From Cristatella mucedo (Eukaryota > Bryozoa > Phylactolaemata > Cristatellidae): a DNA stretch of 56,000 nucleotides. Shown in pieces: positions 43,701-55,204 of this stretch. The DNA is taken from contig WPIO01000049.1 of assembly GCA_009760855.2 (NCBI GenBank), forward strand, positions 1,262,501-1,318,500, written 5' to 3'. The notes beneath the pieces are model-generated. The model made no database searches, was not told where the DNA came from, and saw only the letters and a list, made by a program, of their open reading frames with translations. The position numbers were made by a program, and so were the translations under genes. Every line of letters begins with the position of its first letter. The first letter of the stretch is position 1.

Positions 43701-44105
43701 CCAGCGACTAGATTTGATATACGGGCAAGATATGCCAGCCTAGTTCGGAGCCCTCAAGGAAAACAGAAAGTGAGGAGCTGAGCTGCGTCGCGAGATGGGA
43801 CAAGGAAGAGCAGAGCATGTCAGTATCGCCAAAGGCTTTCTTGAAATGAAAGTGGCGATAATGAAGACGACGACGACGATGATGATGATGACGACGACGA
43901 CGATGATCATAACAATAGTGATAGCTCATCATACCATTCATCATATGGTGAGCGAAAGCTTTCGGTGCCTGCAGTGCGATTACTGATAATGCGACTGACC
44001 TTGAAACGTTTAAGCCTCGCCTTTTCGTGGTGGACTGTCGATTCTTGTCGTTTACTTTAGAGGTGAGAAAAGAAGCGCCGTCAATTTCTGCCTCTGTCGC
44101 TGCAG

Positions 44106-44303
44106 GTCTCCCAGGCGCGAAAGGCGAGCCTGGTCCTCTGGGTCCCCAGGGTGACACAGGTTACGCAGGCGCTAAAGGATCCGACGGCGCTCCCGGTGCT
44201 ACGGGCACTACCGGTCTCAAAGGGCTCGAGGGCACGAAAGGCGATCGAGGTTTCCAGGGAACGAAAGGCAAGCAGGGCTTGACCGGTGACGTCGGCAAGA
44301 AAG
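44106..44303 (+). CDS. COL4A: Collagen IV exon 17: uninterrupted helix
   Basis: This exon spans 198 bp, phase 1 to 1, residues 723-788 plus one base. The acceptor is GTCGCTGCAG|GT and the donor AAAG|GTAAGC. It encodes LPGAKGEPGPLGPQGDTG onward to GDVGKK with no break in the triplets. The next intron (256 bp) includes a short CAG run. Confidence 0.95.
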
Positions 44304-44559
44304 GTAAGCTGCCCGGCAGCTGGCAGTCGCATCGGAGGCAGCGGTAGCAGCAGCAGCAGCACAGCGAGCCGAGCAAAGTGCCGAGCCACCCACCCCCTGC
44401 ACCTCTCTTGCGGTTTTTCTCCAGCCACTTTGCTCGTCGCGACGTGCGAGGCTCGCCTAGGCTTAAGTTCGGTCGTTCGGTTTGCCGCTGGATGCAGTTC
44501 CGGCTAAGCGTGCTAGAACTGGCTCGGTAGACCTAGAGCGGACTTATCCGACTGCCTAG

Positions 44560-44661
44560 GCGAAAGAGGTACCGGCAAGCCTCCAAAAGTGGTCGAAGGA
44601 CTTTCCGGACTGGACGGACTTCAAGGAGAGCAAGGACCGGACGGAACTCAGGGACCTGTCG
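44560..44661 (+). CDS. COL4A: Collagen IV exon 18: helix with interruption
   Basis: This exon spans 102 bp, phase 1 to 1, residues 789-822 plus one base. The acceptor is GACTGCCTAG|GC and the donor GTCG|GTAAGT. It encodes ERGTG, the interruption KPPKVVE, then GLSGLDGLQGEQG onward. The acceptor tract is short, but the frame and both junction phases fit exactly. Confidence 0.92.
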
Positions 44662-44994
44662 GTAAGTGCTGCCATTGGACACGCTCGCGCCGACCTCCGG
44701 TTTCGTGAGCAACTTCGCTCGTTCATTTACCGGTCGCATATTTGTCAGCGGCCTTATTCAGAGTGTGGACGACAACACAACAGCGTCGTCCTCGAAATTC
44801 GCTTCAACTAGGCCTTTCTGCAAAGCAGAAGCTAAAACGATCTTCCTTACCATGCCGTCTGATAACGTGTTGAGGTTTACGGCTGTACATAGTAGCAAAC
44901 GTGTATTTGAGCACCAGCATGCGGTGTTGTCACCAAAATTCCTGAAATCGTATTGTATCTAGGTCTACGTAATTTTCTAGTTATGATAATAATA

Positions 44995-45100
44995 ATAGCT
45001 GACTTTATAGCCTCATTTGAATAGCGGCTAAAGAGACTTAACGGCTATCAGCAACTCTTGCAGTTGGCAATAAAGGATCGCCCAGTGCCAGATTCACAGC
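44995..45100 (-). mobile_element. SINE-C 3' fragment
   Basis: It contains AGCTGACTTTATAGCCTCAT, GAATAGCGGCTAAAGAG, ACGGCTATCAGCAACTCTTG and GGCAATAAAGGATCGCCCAG. Confidence 0.65.
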
Positions 45101-45417
45101 AAACAATCAGTAACAACGCATTATCGACGCGCAATTTAAAAAAGGCCGGGCGTGCCGCTAGCTCAGACCGGGTAACGACAAGTTTGTGATGAGTCAGTTC
45201 TCCTGCAAAAATTATCTCGGTGCAATGAGCTCTGCAGTGTGAAAGTGCTGAGAGCGTATGCAAATTTGGTGATTTACACGGTCGTCGTATCAACGGGCGG
45301 GTTCACTTTTGCTTTGTGAAAATAGCTTCTTTGAGGGGTACTTTGACTGTAACTAACCGAGGCCGAGACTAGCCGCACCTCGTTTTTCGAGGTTTCAGAG
45401 CCAATGAATAATAAGAT

Positions 45418-45590
45418 AACAATAATAATAATAATAATAGCGCACTTGATAAAGCACCTTCAGTGAACTCAATCTCTCTCTAGGCGCTTTACATTTGCTG
45501 CAAAGGGAAATGCAATTGAATGGTGAGTAATATCATGCTTGATGAGCAAACAAAATGAAAAACATGGTTAGGGGTGACAAATGAAGGAAA
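45418..45590 (-). mobile_element. LINE-A tail fragment
   Basis: An (AAT)n end, then GCACTTGATAAAGCACCTTC, CTAGGCGCTTTACATTTGCT and GAGTAATATCATGCTTGATG; truncated soon after. Confidence 0.82.
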
Positions 45591-46024
45591 ATAAATCGTG
45601 CATGACAATATTATATCGATTTTCACTGGGCAGCTTTGCTACGCAAGAAAGTGCAGCAAAATCCGTGGTTGGCGCACGGGTGCTTGACCGATAAAAGACC
45701 GGCTAGGCTCACAAGGCAAGAATATTTTCGAGTGTGTGAATACCATACGATTTGTCAATGGTCACTGGTCATTAGCCATCAATCTTTTCAGAAAAGGGTC
45801 AAATCAGGACCTCGAATAAGAGAGTCGCTGGAAATCTCCGAAAATGTGATAAGAAAGCACATTTTCCCGTTTGATTACTAAGAAAGACTCCGAATGGACA
45901 TGCTATCCCACTTTATATAAGCACCCAATTTTTGAAGCAGTTTCCTTGATAATAATTCTAATAGCAATAATAATTCTAATAGCAGCAAGTAGTAAATACA
46001 TTCGTAACAAGTAATAGTTAAAAC

Positions 46025-46105
46025 AAAACTGCATTCGCAAATAACCCTCAGAGAACTAAATCTCTTTAAAGGCACTTTTATTTTTGCTACTGTAGAAGGA
46101 AATAA
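46025..46105 (-). mobile_element. LINE-A tail remnant
   Basis: It contains CCCTCAGAGAACTAAATCTC, TTTAAAGGCACTTTTATTTT and AGAAGGAAA, the hairpin region only. Confidence 0.55.
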
Positions 46106-46422
46106 TGGATTGCGATGGATTTTAAAGTGCTCACTTTATTCCCAGTTGTGGGTCGCCGAAAATAAACTTTTGCAGCTAAATGAAAAAAATATTTTGCTCA
46201 CGGTCACCGTACGGTGCCTCGCTAGACCGACCAAGAGCATCTCGGTGTCTTTAGTACTTTTTTTAAGTGCCTTTATATGCATTAGTGCTTATTACCCCTA
46301 AACTGAAGCTCGGCTGGCCAGTCGTATTTTATAGATGACACACGAAAGAGGCTTTCGGCAGAAGCTGCCTCGCGTGGCGGAAGAGCTTCAGACTCGCCGA
46401 TATAGCGCGTGGGAGCCCTTCT

Positions 46423-46476
46423 TTAGAGGGAAGCCATTCTGTAGAGGGAAGCCATTCTGTAGAGGGAAGCCATTCT
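46423..46476. repeat. 18-bp tandem repeat, 3 copies
   Basis: Three units of GTAGAGGGAAGCCATTCT (the first begins TT) plus a partial fourth, in intron 18. Being a multiple of three, the array reads through as a six-residue repeat. Confidence 0.93.
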
Positions 46477-47314
46477 GTAAAGGGACTGCTGAGGAGCCTT
46501 TCTGCGCGGCTGAAATCTTTTGGTTTACCGAAGCAGAGTCTGCTTCTGCGATGCGACGCCTCTTTCTTTACATGAAAGTTGGGAAAAGGTTGCCGGCGGC
46601 TGAGAGGCTAGGGATGAGGAGGGATGGGGGAGGGGCTAGGGAGGCCCTTTGCAGTGGGATGTAAAGGGAGCCAGCCAAGAGTCTGGCAGCCAATGGGTAA
46701 ACTGCATACGAATTTGTCGTCCTGCGGTTTGCTTCGCGAGCCGAAAGCCGGGGGGGGGTTGCCGAGGGGGCGCGGCAGAAGGAATCTGCAGTGAAAAGAA
46801 ATGTGTACAAGGACCCACAAGTTCAATTAGAGCTGCGTCCGAAGCGCGGGTCTCATACAAAAGATGTCGCCTGGGGCCAAAAGACCAAGCATGACAAAAC
46901 TGAACTGCAGCTACCTGCGGTAGGCAGCCACACTTGTGATAGGTAGCTGAGTAACCCGATTATGTCGCATCAGGGTTTACCGACACAGTTCTTGTGAGAG
47001 ACAATAGTCACTTGATCCGAACATTACATGCATGCAGCTTTAAGCACCAGAAAAGGATGCGACTGCATCGAGTTGACGTCACAAGATGTCGGCCAAACAG
47101 CTCGAAGGGTCGGCTCACCGTTTCGTCGTGCATCGAGCGTATTCGAGCGTATCGTGTGCCGAGTCATCAGGCTAGCAAAGACTGCTGACCTATTTATAGT
47201 GGGGTGGGTGAGATAGCAGCTGATGGTCAGCACGCGGGAGCACCTGTGTGGACACACGTGTAGAGGCAGAAAAAGCAGCTTCACCCTAAGCGTATGGCTT
47301 GATTAAAAATCTTT

Positions 47315-48155
47315 TGCTCTTCTAATAGGTGATGCCGTTGTGCTTGCTGGAAATTTACGTGTCGTTTTCGATAGCTGCCTAAATTTTAAAAGCTTTACTC
47401 ACATGACTGCTTCTATAGCAAGCCATCGCGTTCGATCCGTATCTAAGATTAGGAGCTGTTTTTGACAGTGGCTTGCAAAAATTTAACAAGCTCCTTAGTT
47501 CCGTCTCTGCTTGATTATTGTAATTCCCTTTTAGCTGAGCTACCAAAGAAAGCAACTAGGCCACTGCAGCTGGCTATGAATATGGGTGCAAGGCTAGTTT
47601 TCAAGTCCCAGAGGTTTAAGCACGTGTCTCCTTTACTAAAAGAGCTAGGATGGATGCCGGTTGAGCAACGGATACAAAGCAAAGTTCTGATGCTGACCCA
47701 CAAGGCCCGCCATGGCTAGGATTCTCCATACCTAGCTGAACTGCTGCATCAGTTTCAGCCTCTTCGTGCCCTCAGGTCCTGTATGGTCAATCAATCAGCT
47801 TTGCATTTCTCCACTGAATGACCGTTGGTGACAGAATCTTTGGCTTTGCAGGTCCTAGACTGTGGAACTCGCTTCCACAATTCTTACAAAACGACAACTA
47901 CTCTCTAGCTGCCGACTATGGCTCATCCTATTTAGCGGTCCTGAGCTGCTACTTCCATGCTACTCACTACCTCAACTGCTCTCCTGACTCTGCTATACAG
48001 CCCACTTTCTCTTTGTTGCGTGAGAGGAAGTCTGTTGGTTACCAAATGCGTACCGAAAGCCGCTTGCGCTGTGAGTAGACTATACGAAACTCTCCTGTGT
48101 AACACCCACTTTGTCTTTATGGCTTTGTGGAGTTAAAGACGGAGGTACATTACGA
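47315..48155 (+). mobile_element. LINE-B 3' end fragment, longest copy
   Basis: The plus strand reads GDAVVLAGNLRVVFDSCLNF then KSFTHM, RSVSKIRSC, SLLDYCNSLLAELPKKATRP, LKELGWMPVEQRIQSKVLML and the GPRLWNSLPQF segment. This is the ordered C-terminal half of an L2/CR1-group reverse transcriptase, broken by stops and shifts, with the 3' UTR to about 48155. Confidence 0.88.
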
Positions 48156-49107
48156 ACGGAATTTTCCTTGGGCGTTTCTAGCTTGGCACAGTTTTAGCAA
48201 TGCCTGCCGCTGACTTCGGTGCATCTCTGTCGCATAACCCTCAGTGTACTCTCTGCGATTGTTGCTCGATATGAAAGGTTTTGCTGAAATCTTCTCCCAC
48301 AAGCACTCTTTCCCATGAAATAGCCGCGAACAGGACGCGACTGAAGGACGAGGTCTCGCCTCTAGCTCTCCACCCTACGCTCATTAGGTCTGACCTAATC
48401 CCTCGCATGTTAGTACTGCTGCCACAAAAGTGGGCTACGAGGTAAACCTTAGAACATCGCACCTTAGCTGGCTGGCTGGCCAGCGAGCATTTAGCTAGCG
48501 CAGTCGTACTAGCGCAGGCAGCTGCATGATTTGGCTGCTATGGAATCTGCTCTCTGCCGCTGCACCGGGAATACGGCCCTTCCCGCTGTATGCCGGCCTG
48601 TATGCTGGGTGTACACTTTCAAGGCACCAACAAGCGCCGTGCTCACCTCACAGAGCACCGCAGTCCGGTAGCTTTTGGCTGAAGGCCTTATAAGCAAATC
48701 GGGACGAGAAAGAGTGCTGTGCTTTGTGTCGGTAGTAGTGGCTTGTGTGCACGTTCACGAGCGATGTGTGTACGTGCATGCCAGCGGGCTCGCGGCTGTG
48801 CGTTGAGTATTTCGCATTGAGTGGAAGCGCCTCCTGGCGAGTAGCTTGCCGAGGCTTCCTGCTTCCCGAGTTTCGACAGAACGCCGGCACTTGCATTACG
48901 GTTGCCCTCTTGACCTTGACAGAGGGACATCGGCAACCCAGCTGCAAATTTTTATAAAGCCCGCACAATTAGCGAAGCTACTACCTTCTTACCTGTATAC
49001 GCCCAGGGTTCTTTGTTATCGTGAGGTGACGTAGTCGTGGTGTACAGCAAGGCTCTGTTAAGGCGGAGCTATTCAAATCTGGTCTCGCTGCTGCATTCGC
49101 TTGACAG

Positions 49108-49437
49108 GGCCCAGGGGCGAAGCAGGTGATCGAGGAGACAAAGGCACGAAAGGCGACATGGGAGTTCCTGGCATCGAAGGCCCAGCGGGCGATTCTGGCC
49201 AGCGAGGAGATCCCGGGCCAGATGGCCAGCCTGGACTGCCCGGTCCCAAGGGCGCTAGGGGCCTGGACGGACTGCGTGGTTTGGACGGCGACAAAGGTTC
49301 GACCGGACTGGACGGACAGTCCGGCGTCAGGGGCGATAGAGGAGAGCCCGGTCTTGCCGGTCTGCCCGGTACGGCCGGCGAGCCCGGCGTGCCCGGCGAC
49401 CCTGGCAAGGACGGAAACGACAGCGTGGGCGAAAAAG
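49108..49437 (+). CDS. COL4A: Collagen IV exon 19: long helix exon, RGD-rich
   Basis: This exon spans 330 bp, phase 1 to 1, residues 823-932 plus one base. The acceptor is CGCTTGACAG|GG and the donor AAAG|GTGAGT. It encodes PRGEAGDRGDKG onward, with three R-G-D tripeptides (DRGD, QRGD, VRGD), and ends at the small interruption GNDSVGEK. Confidence 0.96.
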
Positions 49438-50157
49438 GTGAGTGATGACAATGATCCGATGTTCGACAATGCATCGACAGCATCGAGCTGAAGCATGGCT
49501 CTCTCTATGAAGGCTCTCGCTATGGGCTGTCTTGCTTTTTAAATTTAATTAAATCTGAATTTAATTTAATGTATTTTTAATTTATTTTTATTTTATTTAT
49601 CTTTATTTATTTATTTATATTATATATATATATATAATATATAATTATATTATATTATACATATATATTATATTTATTTATATTTATATTTATTTATTAT
49701 TTATTTATAAATTAATTTTTAATTTAAATTTAAATTTGTATTGCTTTTTAAATTTCACATTGGCTTGCTAATACGTAATAGTGAACTTTGTATTGTACTG
49801 CATTGATTTCGTTAATGTTCAGTCTGGTAATACGGGTCTTCTTGCGGCTGCGGTTCCGCCAGCCATTCTTGCTTCGTTCTGACCGAATCTTCTGCCTGCT
49901 CGCAGCAGCCACTCTTGCACTAAACGCACGCGCTAGCTGTCTCTCGACGCACGCGCGGCGGCTGCCTCTTCTCTCCTGGCTAGACCAAAATCGTGATCGC
50001 AGATCGGCGGTCCAACTTTCGGGAACGACAGGCAGTAACTGATCAGTCGGTCAGTCGGAAGGACGTCTGAAACCTGCACGGTCGATGGAGTTAGCTGAGC
50101 AGGCTGAGCCAACTGTGTGCAAACGGCAGTCTCTCTCTCTCTCTCTTTCGTCGCTAG
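49438..50157 (+). other. COL4A: Collagen IV intron 19
   Basis: 720 bp. 49535-49745 is a strikingly AT-rich block of TTTA, TTAAATTT and TATATA units, very unlike its GC-rich flanks. A CT run precedes the acceptor. Confidence 0.85.
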
Positions 50158-50301
50158 GGGTTAAGGGAGACCAGGGACCACAAGGTCGGCAAGGATTCCC
50201 TGGTCGCGACGGAGATAAAGGACTGGACGGCCTACCTGGATTGTCTGGTCCCGACGGACCAAAGGGACTAAAAGGAGCGAAAGGTCTTCGCGGCCAACCA
50301 G
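50158..50301 (+). CDS. COL4A: Collagen IV exon 20: uninterrupted helix
   Basis: This exon spans 144 bp, phase 1 to 1, residues 933-980 plus one base. The acceptor is TTTCGTCGCTAG|GG after a CT run (50130-50147), and the donor is CCAG|GTAAGC. It encodes VKGDQGPQGRQGFPG onward to GLRGQP. The next intron is only 105 bp. Confidence 0.95.
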
Positions 50302-50406
50302 GTAAGCCTAGTCGGGCTCATGTCGAGAGTCGAGGTCATGACTAGTCCATCATCTCCGGCGATGCGGCTTTGCATGATGCTCGTCCTTCTCTGGCAACGC
50401 TGACAG

Positions 50407-50717
50407 GCGACAAAGGCTCTCGTGGCGAACCCGGACAGTCCAGCCCGAAAGGCTTGAGTGGCATGGACGGGCTGCCCGGCGATCCTGGCTCTCCGGGCGC
50501 CATGGGCGAAAAAGGTCGCGACGGTGCGACCGGTTTGCCCGGGCTCGACGGCGACTTGGGTGAAAAAGGAGACAGAGGAGAGCCAGGAGTGGGACAGCAG
50601 GGCGTCCGTGGTGTGAAGGGCGGTCCTGGGCTGTTCGGACGAGAGGGACCTCGCGGTGATAACGGCGACGCAGGCGATGTGGGACTACCGGGTGTGCCGG
50701 GCTCAGTCGGCGAGCAG
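50407..50717 (+). CDS. COL4A: Collagen IV exon 21: long helix exon
   Basis: This exon spans 311 bp, phase 1 to 0, residues 981-1084. The acceptor is CAACGCTGACAG|GC and the donor CAG|GTAAGC. It encodes DKGSRGEPG, the interruption GQSSPKG, then GLPGDPGSPG onward. It also has a short break GVGQQG and one R-G-D (GPRGDNG), ending GSVGEQ. Confidence 0.96.
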
Positions 50718-50952
50718 GTAAGCTAGGCTACGCAACACTGAGAGCCGGATATGTCTATGCTGTCGCCAAAGTTGTTCGATGCATGTGCATGATAATCATT
50801 GAAGCTGTAAGTATTCCCTTCATACTGCTCGCGCCAGTGCTCGTCGTCCGTTAAAATCTATCCGAAGATGCCATTTAATGACGGGAGGCCGAATCTCTAA
50901 TACTCATTTCAATGTCGAAGTCTGTACCGGCTGTCATTAGATATACGAATAC

Positions 50953-51092
50953 AATAGAATTCATTTGTATAAGCCCTAATAGAACCTAATTTCTAGACGG
51001 GGGCTTCACATGTGCCTTGGGGCTCGAGCCCACGACCTCGGCCAGGCCGTGGTCGGTTCGAGCACCTTAACCACCGTGCCAAACCAGCTCGA
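50953..51092 (-). mobile_element. SINE-D copy
   Basis: It has AATTCATTTGTATAAGCCCT, a diverged hairpin, GGGCTCGAGCCCACGACCTC, GGTTCGAGCACCTTAACCAC and AAACCAGCTCG. Confidence 0.8.
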
Positions 51093-51364
51093 CATTCATT
51101 CACAGATGGCAGGCGTTTTAATAGCGCCAACTGAGGCTCCCGGTTTCTTACGCGCGTAATCATCAAAGATGCCGCTATAGTTGGGAGCTGAGGTTTCAGC
51201 TGAATCGAAGCCTAACCGCCAACACACTTTTGACATCCGGGTAGTATTCTTTAATTTTTAAGGCTTTGCACCGTCATTTCTTGCTTTGGTGTTGAGCTAC
51301 ATAACCTCAGTGTTTTGGCAGCGCCGCACTGATGCCAGTTAAGTAAAGCCGTGGCCAGCTGCTT

Positions 51365-51500
51365 CGAGTGTCTCATTTTTATTAAGCAGCAGAGGAGTAG
51401 CCTGAGAGGCTATCACCATGCTTATAGTGGGAGTAAGGAGTTTCGTGCGGCACGACTTGAATCCATAACTTGCCCGTCGAGTTCGAACGCCTTATTCCTG
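51365..51500 (-). mobile_element. SINE-C copy, diverged
   Basis: It contains TAAGCAGCAGAGGAGTAGCC, GAGAGGCTATCACCATGCTT, GACTTGAATCCATAACTTG (B-box complement) and GAACGCC. Confidence 0.55.
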
Positions 51501-52827
51501 GCCATTTGAACGCCTTATTCCTGGACCCAGTATCACTCTGACGCTTCAAGCATGCAAAGTCAAGATGTTAGATGCTATAGACTGTCTGACCGCGAGAGAA
51601 AAACAAGAACAGGCTCGTCTAAAGGAAGTTAAACATCGGCCGGATAGATAGATGTCTGTCAAAACCGCAAGCGGCTGCAAGGCTGAACCCTGTGGAGCCA
51701 ACGACCCGAGCACGTTATTGAATGTTCACGGAAGTCCATCACTTGTCTTCTTGATTGATTGCCATTATCGGCTGATCGAAGTGGGCGATTGGCCGACCTT
51801 CCGTCATGCTTCAAGGTGGTGATAACTACTTCCGGGAGTGGCGTAATTCAACTATGACTCATCGAAGTGAGCCCGCAGGCAGTGAGGTCCAGTGATAGAA
51901 TAGGCAGCGAGTCTCGGCAGGTGTCATGAGCAGACGTAGAAGCTTATGCGAGGCTCAAACATGGTTGAGCAAGCAAGTTATGTTGCTGACGCAAGTCGTC
52001 AAGGCTTAGGATGTCAGATGGCGATGTCAAGTGTTCGTGACGAAAGAAGATTAGGTTTGAACACTTTTAGAGCTCGGCGCGAAGTGCTGTTGCCGTGAAA
52101 ACCTTTCTCAATTAAATTCCAGATGACCCTGGAGGTAACGCCTGAACGCCAAGTAAATTTCAGTTTACGTGGTTTTCTCCACTATTATAAGAATGTTGCA
52201 CGTGCATGCTGGGATTAAAAAATTTTTCACTGTTAGTGGCTCGGGTAAGGTTGACACGTTTTCTAGAAATCGCACTACCCCGCGAGTCGGTAGCCTGCCT
52301 CTGATAACCTGCTGGCTCCAGCTGCGGTCGTCTGCTGATGTAGTCGGCGGACTGCTGGCGCCAGTTCTCAGCCGGATCAATACGGTTTGCTTACTTCAGC
52401 TCTCAGCCGGCCTTTCGTTGGCTCTTTGAATGCTTTTGTCCGCTGTCCCAGTCGTTGATTCATTCTGTTCTCTTGAAATGTCGCCATTTAACGCTGCCAT
52501 CTTTCTTTGGTTGTTCGCGTGACTTCTCGGACTCGGTGCATCGGATACGACGAGGTCCATCGTTGGACTCCAAATATTATGGCAAATATGCAGCGAACCA
52601 TGCCCCAGTCGTCCCCCCCCCCCCCGCCCGCCCCGCCCCGCCCGCTCCCATAGCAGCGGAAGTGAAGCCGTACTAGGGCAAGTCTCGTGATCGTTCCAGA
52701 CGTGACCGAAGGATTACGTGTCGGGGGAGCTGCGATTGAGCTGACGCTCTGCTACTGCCGCAGCGGCTTCAAAGGTTAATCGGCCGATTCGTTCGTTGAC
52801 ACGACGTTCTCGTCCGAATCGTTGCAG

Positions 52828-53071
52828 GGTCCGAAAGGCTTGCCCGGCATCGAGGGCCTGCCAGGAGAAGTAGGTTTTTCGGGCGAGCAGGGTCAGAAAG
52901 GCGAAGATGGAGTGCAGGGCCCGCCAGGTATCGCCGGAGACTTCGGCGACGTCGGTCCTACAGGCGACAAGGGCAAGCCGGGCATCGCCGGGCGCCCGGG
53001 ACCAGCTGCTCCCAAAGGAGCCAAGGGTACTTCTGGGCGGCAGGGACCGGCTGGTGACAGCGGCGACTTCG
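52828..53071 (+). CDS. COL4A: Collagen IV exon 22: helix
   Basis: This exon spans 244 bp, phase 0 to 1, residues 1085-1165 plus one base. The acceptor is CGAATCGTTGCAG and the donor TTCG|GTGAGC. It encodes GPKGLPGIEGLPGEVG onward. A Gly-to-Ala style break, GPAAPKG, is the only interruption. GA repeats begin about 65 bases past the donor. Confidence 0.96.
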
Positions 53072-53137
53072 GTGAGCTTGCTGCTGCCGTGCCAGCCTGC
53101 GGGTTTCGCAGGTGAGAGCAGCTTCGATGGCTTGGTC

Positions 53138-53139
53138 AT

Positions 53140-53207
<68 letters not shown>

Positions 53208-53260
53208 GAAGAAGGGAGAGAGAGACAGAGGGGGAGACACAGAGAGAGAGGGAGACTGAC
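53138..53260. repeat. (GA)n microsatellite
   Basis: GA with scattered GACA units in intron 22, upstream of exon 23. Confidence 0.96.
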
Positions 53261-53574
53261 AGTCAGGAGCGAGGTCGGCAAGAGGACTCGTGAGAAGGAA
53301 AGAGATGAAAAGTGAGACAGTAGGACAGGAGGAATGGGCGAGCGACCTTACGAGACGTCGTGCGACACTGAAACTGCCGAGCCAGTCTACCGAGCGGTCG
53401 CAGTTGTCAGGCGAGTCCATTATGGAATGCTTGCCGTTCGCGGGCACTTTGCGAAGCAGCTCTTTTTGCTCCTTTTCTGCCGATCTGCTCATGTGCCTGC
53501 AGCTGCGTGTACGCTCGATCGTTCGAGGCTAGTCAGAGCTACCCTTTGCTGTCTGCACTACATTCGCTAAGAAT

Positions 53575-54151
53575 ACTGGTGCAAGGCAAGTTTGCAAGTC
53601 CCAGAGGTTTGACCACGTGTCTCCTTTGCTAAAAGAGCTAGGATGGCTGCCGGTTGATCAACGGATACAGAACAAAGTTCTTATGCTGACCCACAAGGCC
53701 CGCCATGGCTTGGCTCCTTCGTACCTAGCTGAACTGCGGCACCAGTTTCAGCCTCTTTTCGCCCTCAGGTCCTGTATTGACGATAAATTAGCTGTTCCAT
53801 CTCTCTGCTTAAAGACCGTTGGTGACAGAAGTTTTGGCTCAGCAGGTCCTAGACTGTGGAACTCGCTTCCACAATTCTTACGCAACTACTACTCTCCTGA
53901 TGCCGACTATGGCTCATCCTTTTCAGTGGTCCTGAGCTGCTGCTTCCACGCTACTCACTGCCTCTCCTGACTCTGCTATGCTTTCCACTTTCTCTTTGTT
54001 TCGTGAGATGAAGTCTGTTGGCCGAATGCGTAATGTCGTAAAAATGGTTCAAATGGGCGTAGGCTTTGAGTGCGCTATACAAAACTCTCCTGCGTAACAC
54101 CCACATAGTCTGTGTGGCTTTCTGGAGTTACAGACAGAGATGTATTACATT
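53575..54151 (+). mobile_element. LINE-B 3' end fragment
   Basis: Plus-strand pieces: SPLLKELGWLPVDQRIQNKV then LMLTHKARHG, LAPSYLAELRHQFQ and LKTVGDRSFGSAGPRLWNSL then PQFL. The copy is 5'-truncated and ends near GATGTATTACATTATATTC. Confidence 0.87.
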
Positions 54152-54271
54152 ATATTCTACTCACCATTCGACCATGTTTCCTTTGCAGTAAATGTAAATC
54201 GCCTAGAAAGAGATTGAGTTCTCTGTGGGTGCTTTATCAAGTGTATTATCATTGTTATTATTATTATTCTA
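54152..54271 (+). mobile_element. LINE-A tail fragment
   Basis: It contains CTCACCATTCGACCATGTTT, AATCGCCTAGAAAGAGATTG, the hairpin and a TTA-rich end. It abuts the LINE-B fragment with no spacer. Confidence 0.82.
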
Positions 54272-54374
54272 ACCGATGTAGCAGTAATCGAAAAAATAGT
54301 TCGCGAACGGCATCGCCGGCTCGCCAGTCGCACTTCGAGCGACATTTCACCAAGAGTCCGGCACTATTTTCCAG

Positions 54375-54554
54375 GTTTGCCAGGAACAAAAGGCTTCAAG
54401 GGAGGCGCTGGGGAACCGGGCCTTCCCGGCTTGTCCGGCATGATCGGAGACAGTGGAGTGCCCGGCGTTCGTGGATTGCCAGGACCGAGGGGTGAACCCG
54501 GCGAGCATGGTCTAGATGGCTTGTCCGGACTGAAAGGGTTTCCTGGACCGCGAG
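54375..54554 (+). CDS. COL4A: Collagen IV exon 23: uninterrupted helix
   Basis: This exon spans 180 bp, phase 1 to 1, residues 1166-1225 plus one base. The acceptor is CTATTTTCCAG|GT and the donor CGAG|GTAAGA. It encodes [15 protein letters not shown] onward to GLKGFPGPR. It is flanked by a GA block upstream and a very long CT block downstream. Skipping would keep both frame and triplet register. Confidence 0.95.

Positions 54555-55204
<650 letters not shown>

Larger units (their letters stand above)
40452..44105 (+). other. COL4A: Collagen IV intron 16 (3.7 kb)
   Basis: It holds a CTGT/CTGC/CT block, a LINE-A tail, LINE-B fragments on the minus strand, a GT run at 42835-42868, a G13 run near 42236 and GAC/GAT repeats at 43868-43910. 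41811-42830 is AT-rich with no recognised element. Confidence 0.8.
44662..49107 (+). other. COL4A: Collagen IV intron 18 (4.4 kb)
   Basis: The largest intron of the helix part. It holds a SINE-C fragment, LINE-A tails, an 18-bp tandem repeat and a long LINE-B copy. 48156-49107 shows no recognised element and no Gly-X-Y coding sequence. Confidence 0.8.
50718..52827 (+). other. COL4A: Collagen IV intron 21 (2.1 kb)
   Basis: It contains a SINE-D copy, a SINE-C fragment, a segment similar to 8140-8185 near 51820, and a C-rich tract at 52612-52650. No missed exon is seen. Confidence 0.8.
53072..54374 (+). other. COL4A: Collagen IV intron 22
   Basis: 1.3 kb, almost filled by a GA block, a LINE-B copy and a LINE-A tail placed directly after it. 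Confidence 0.85.
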
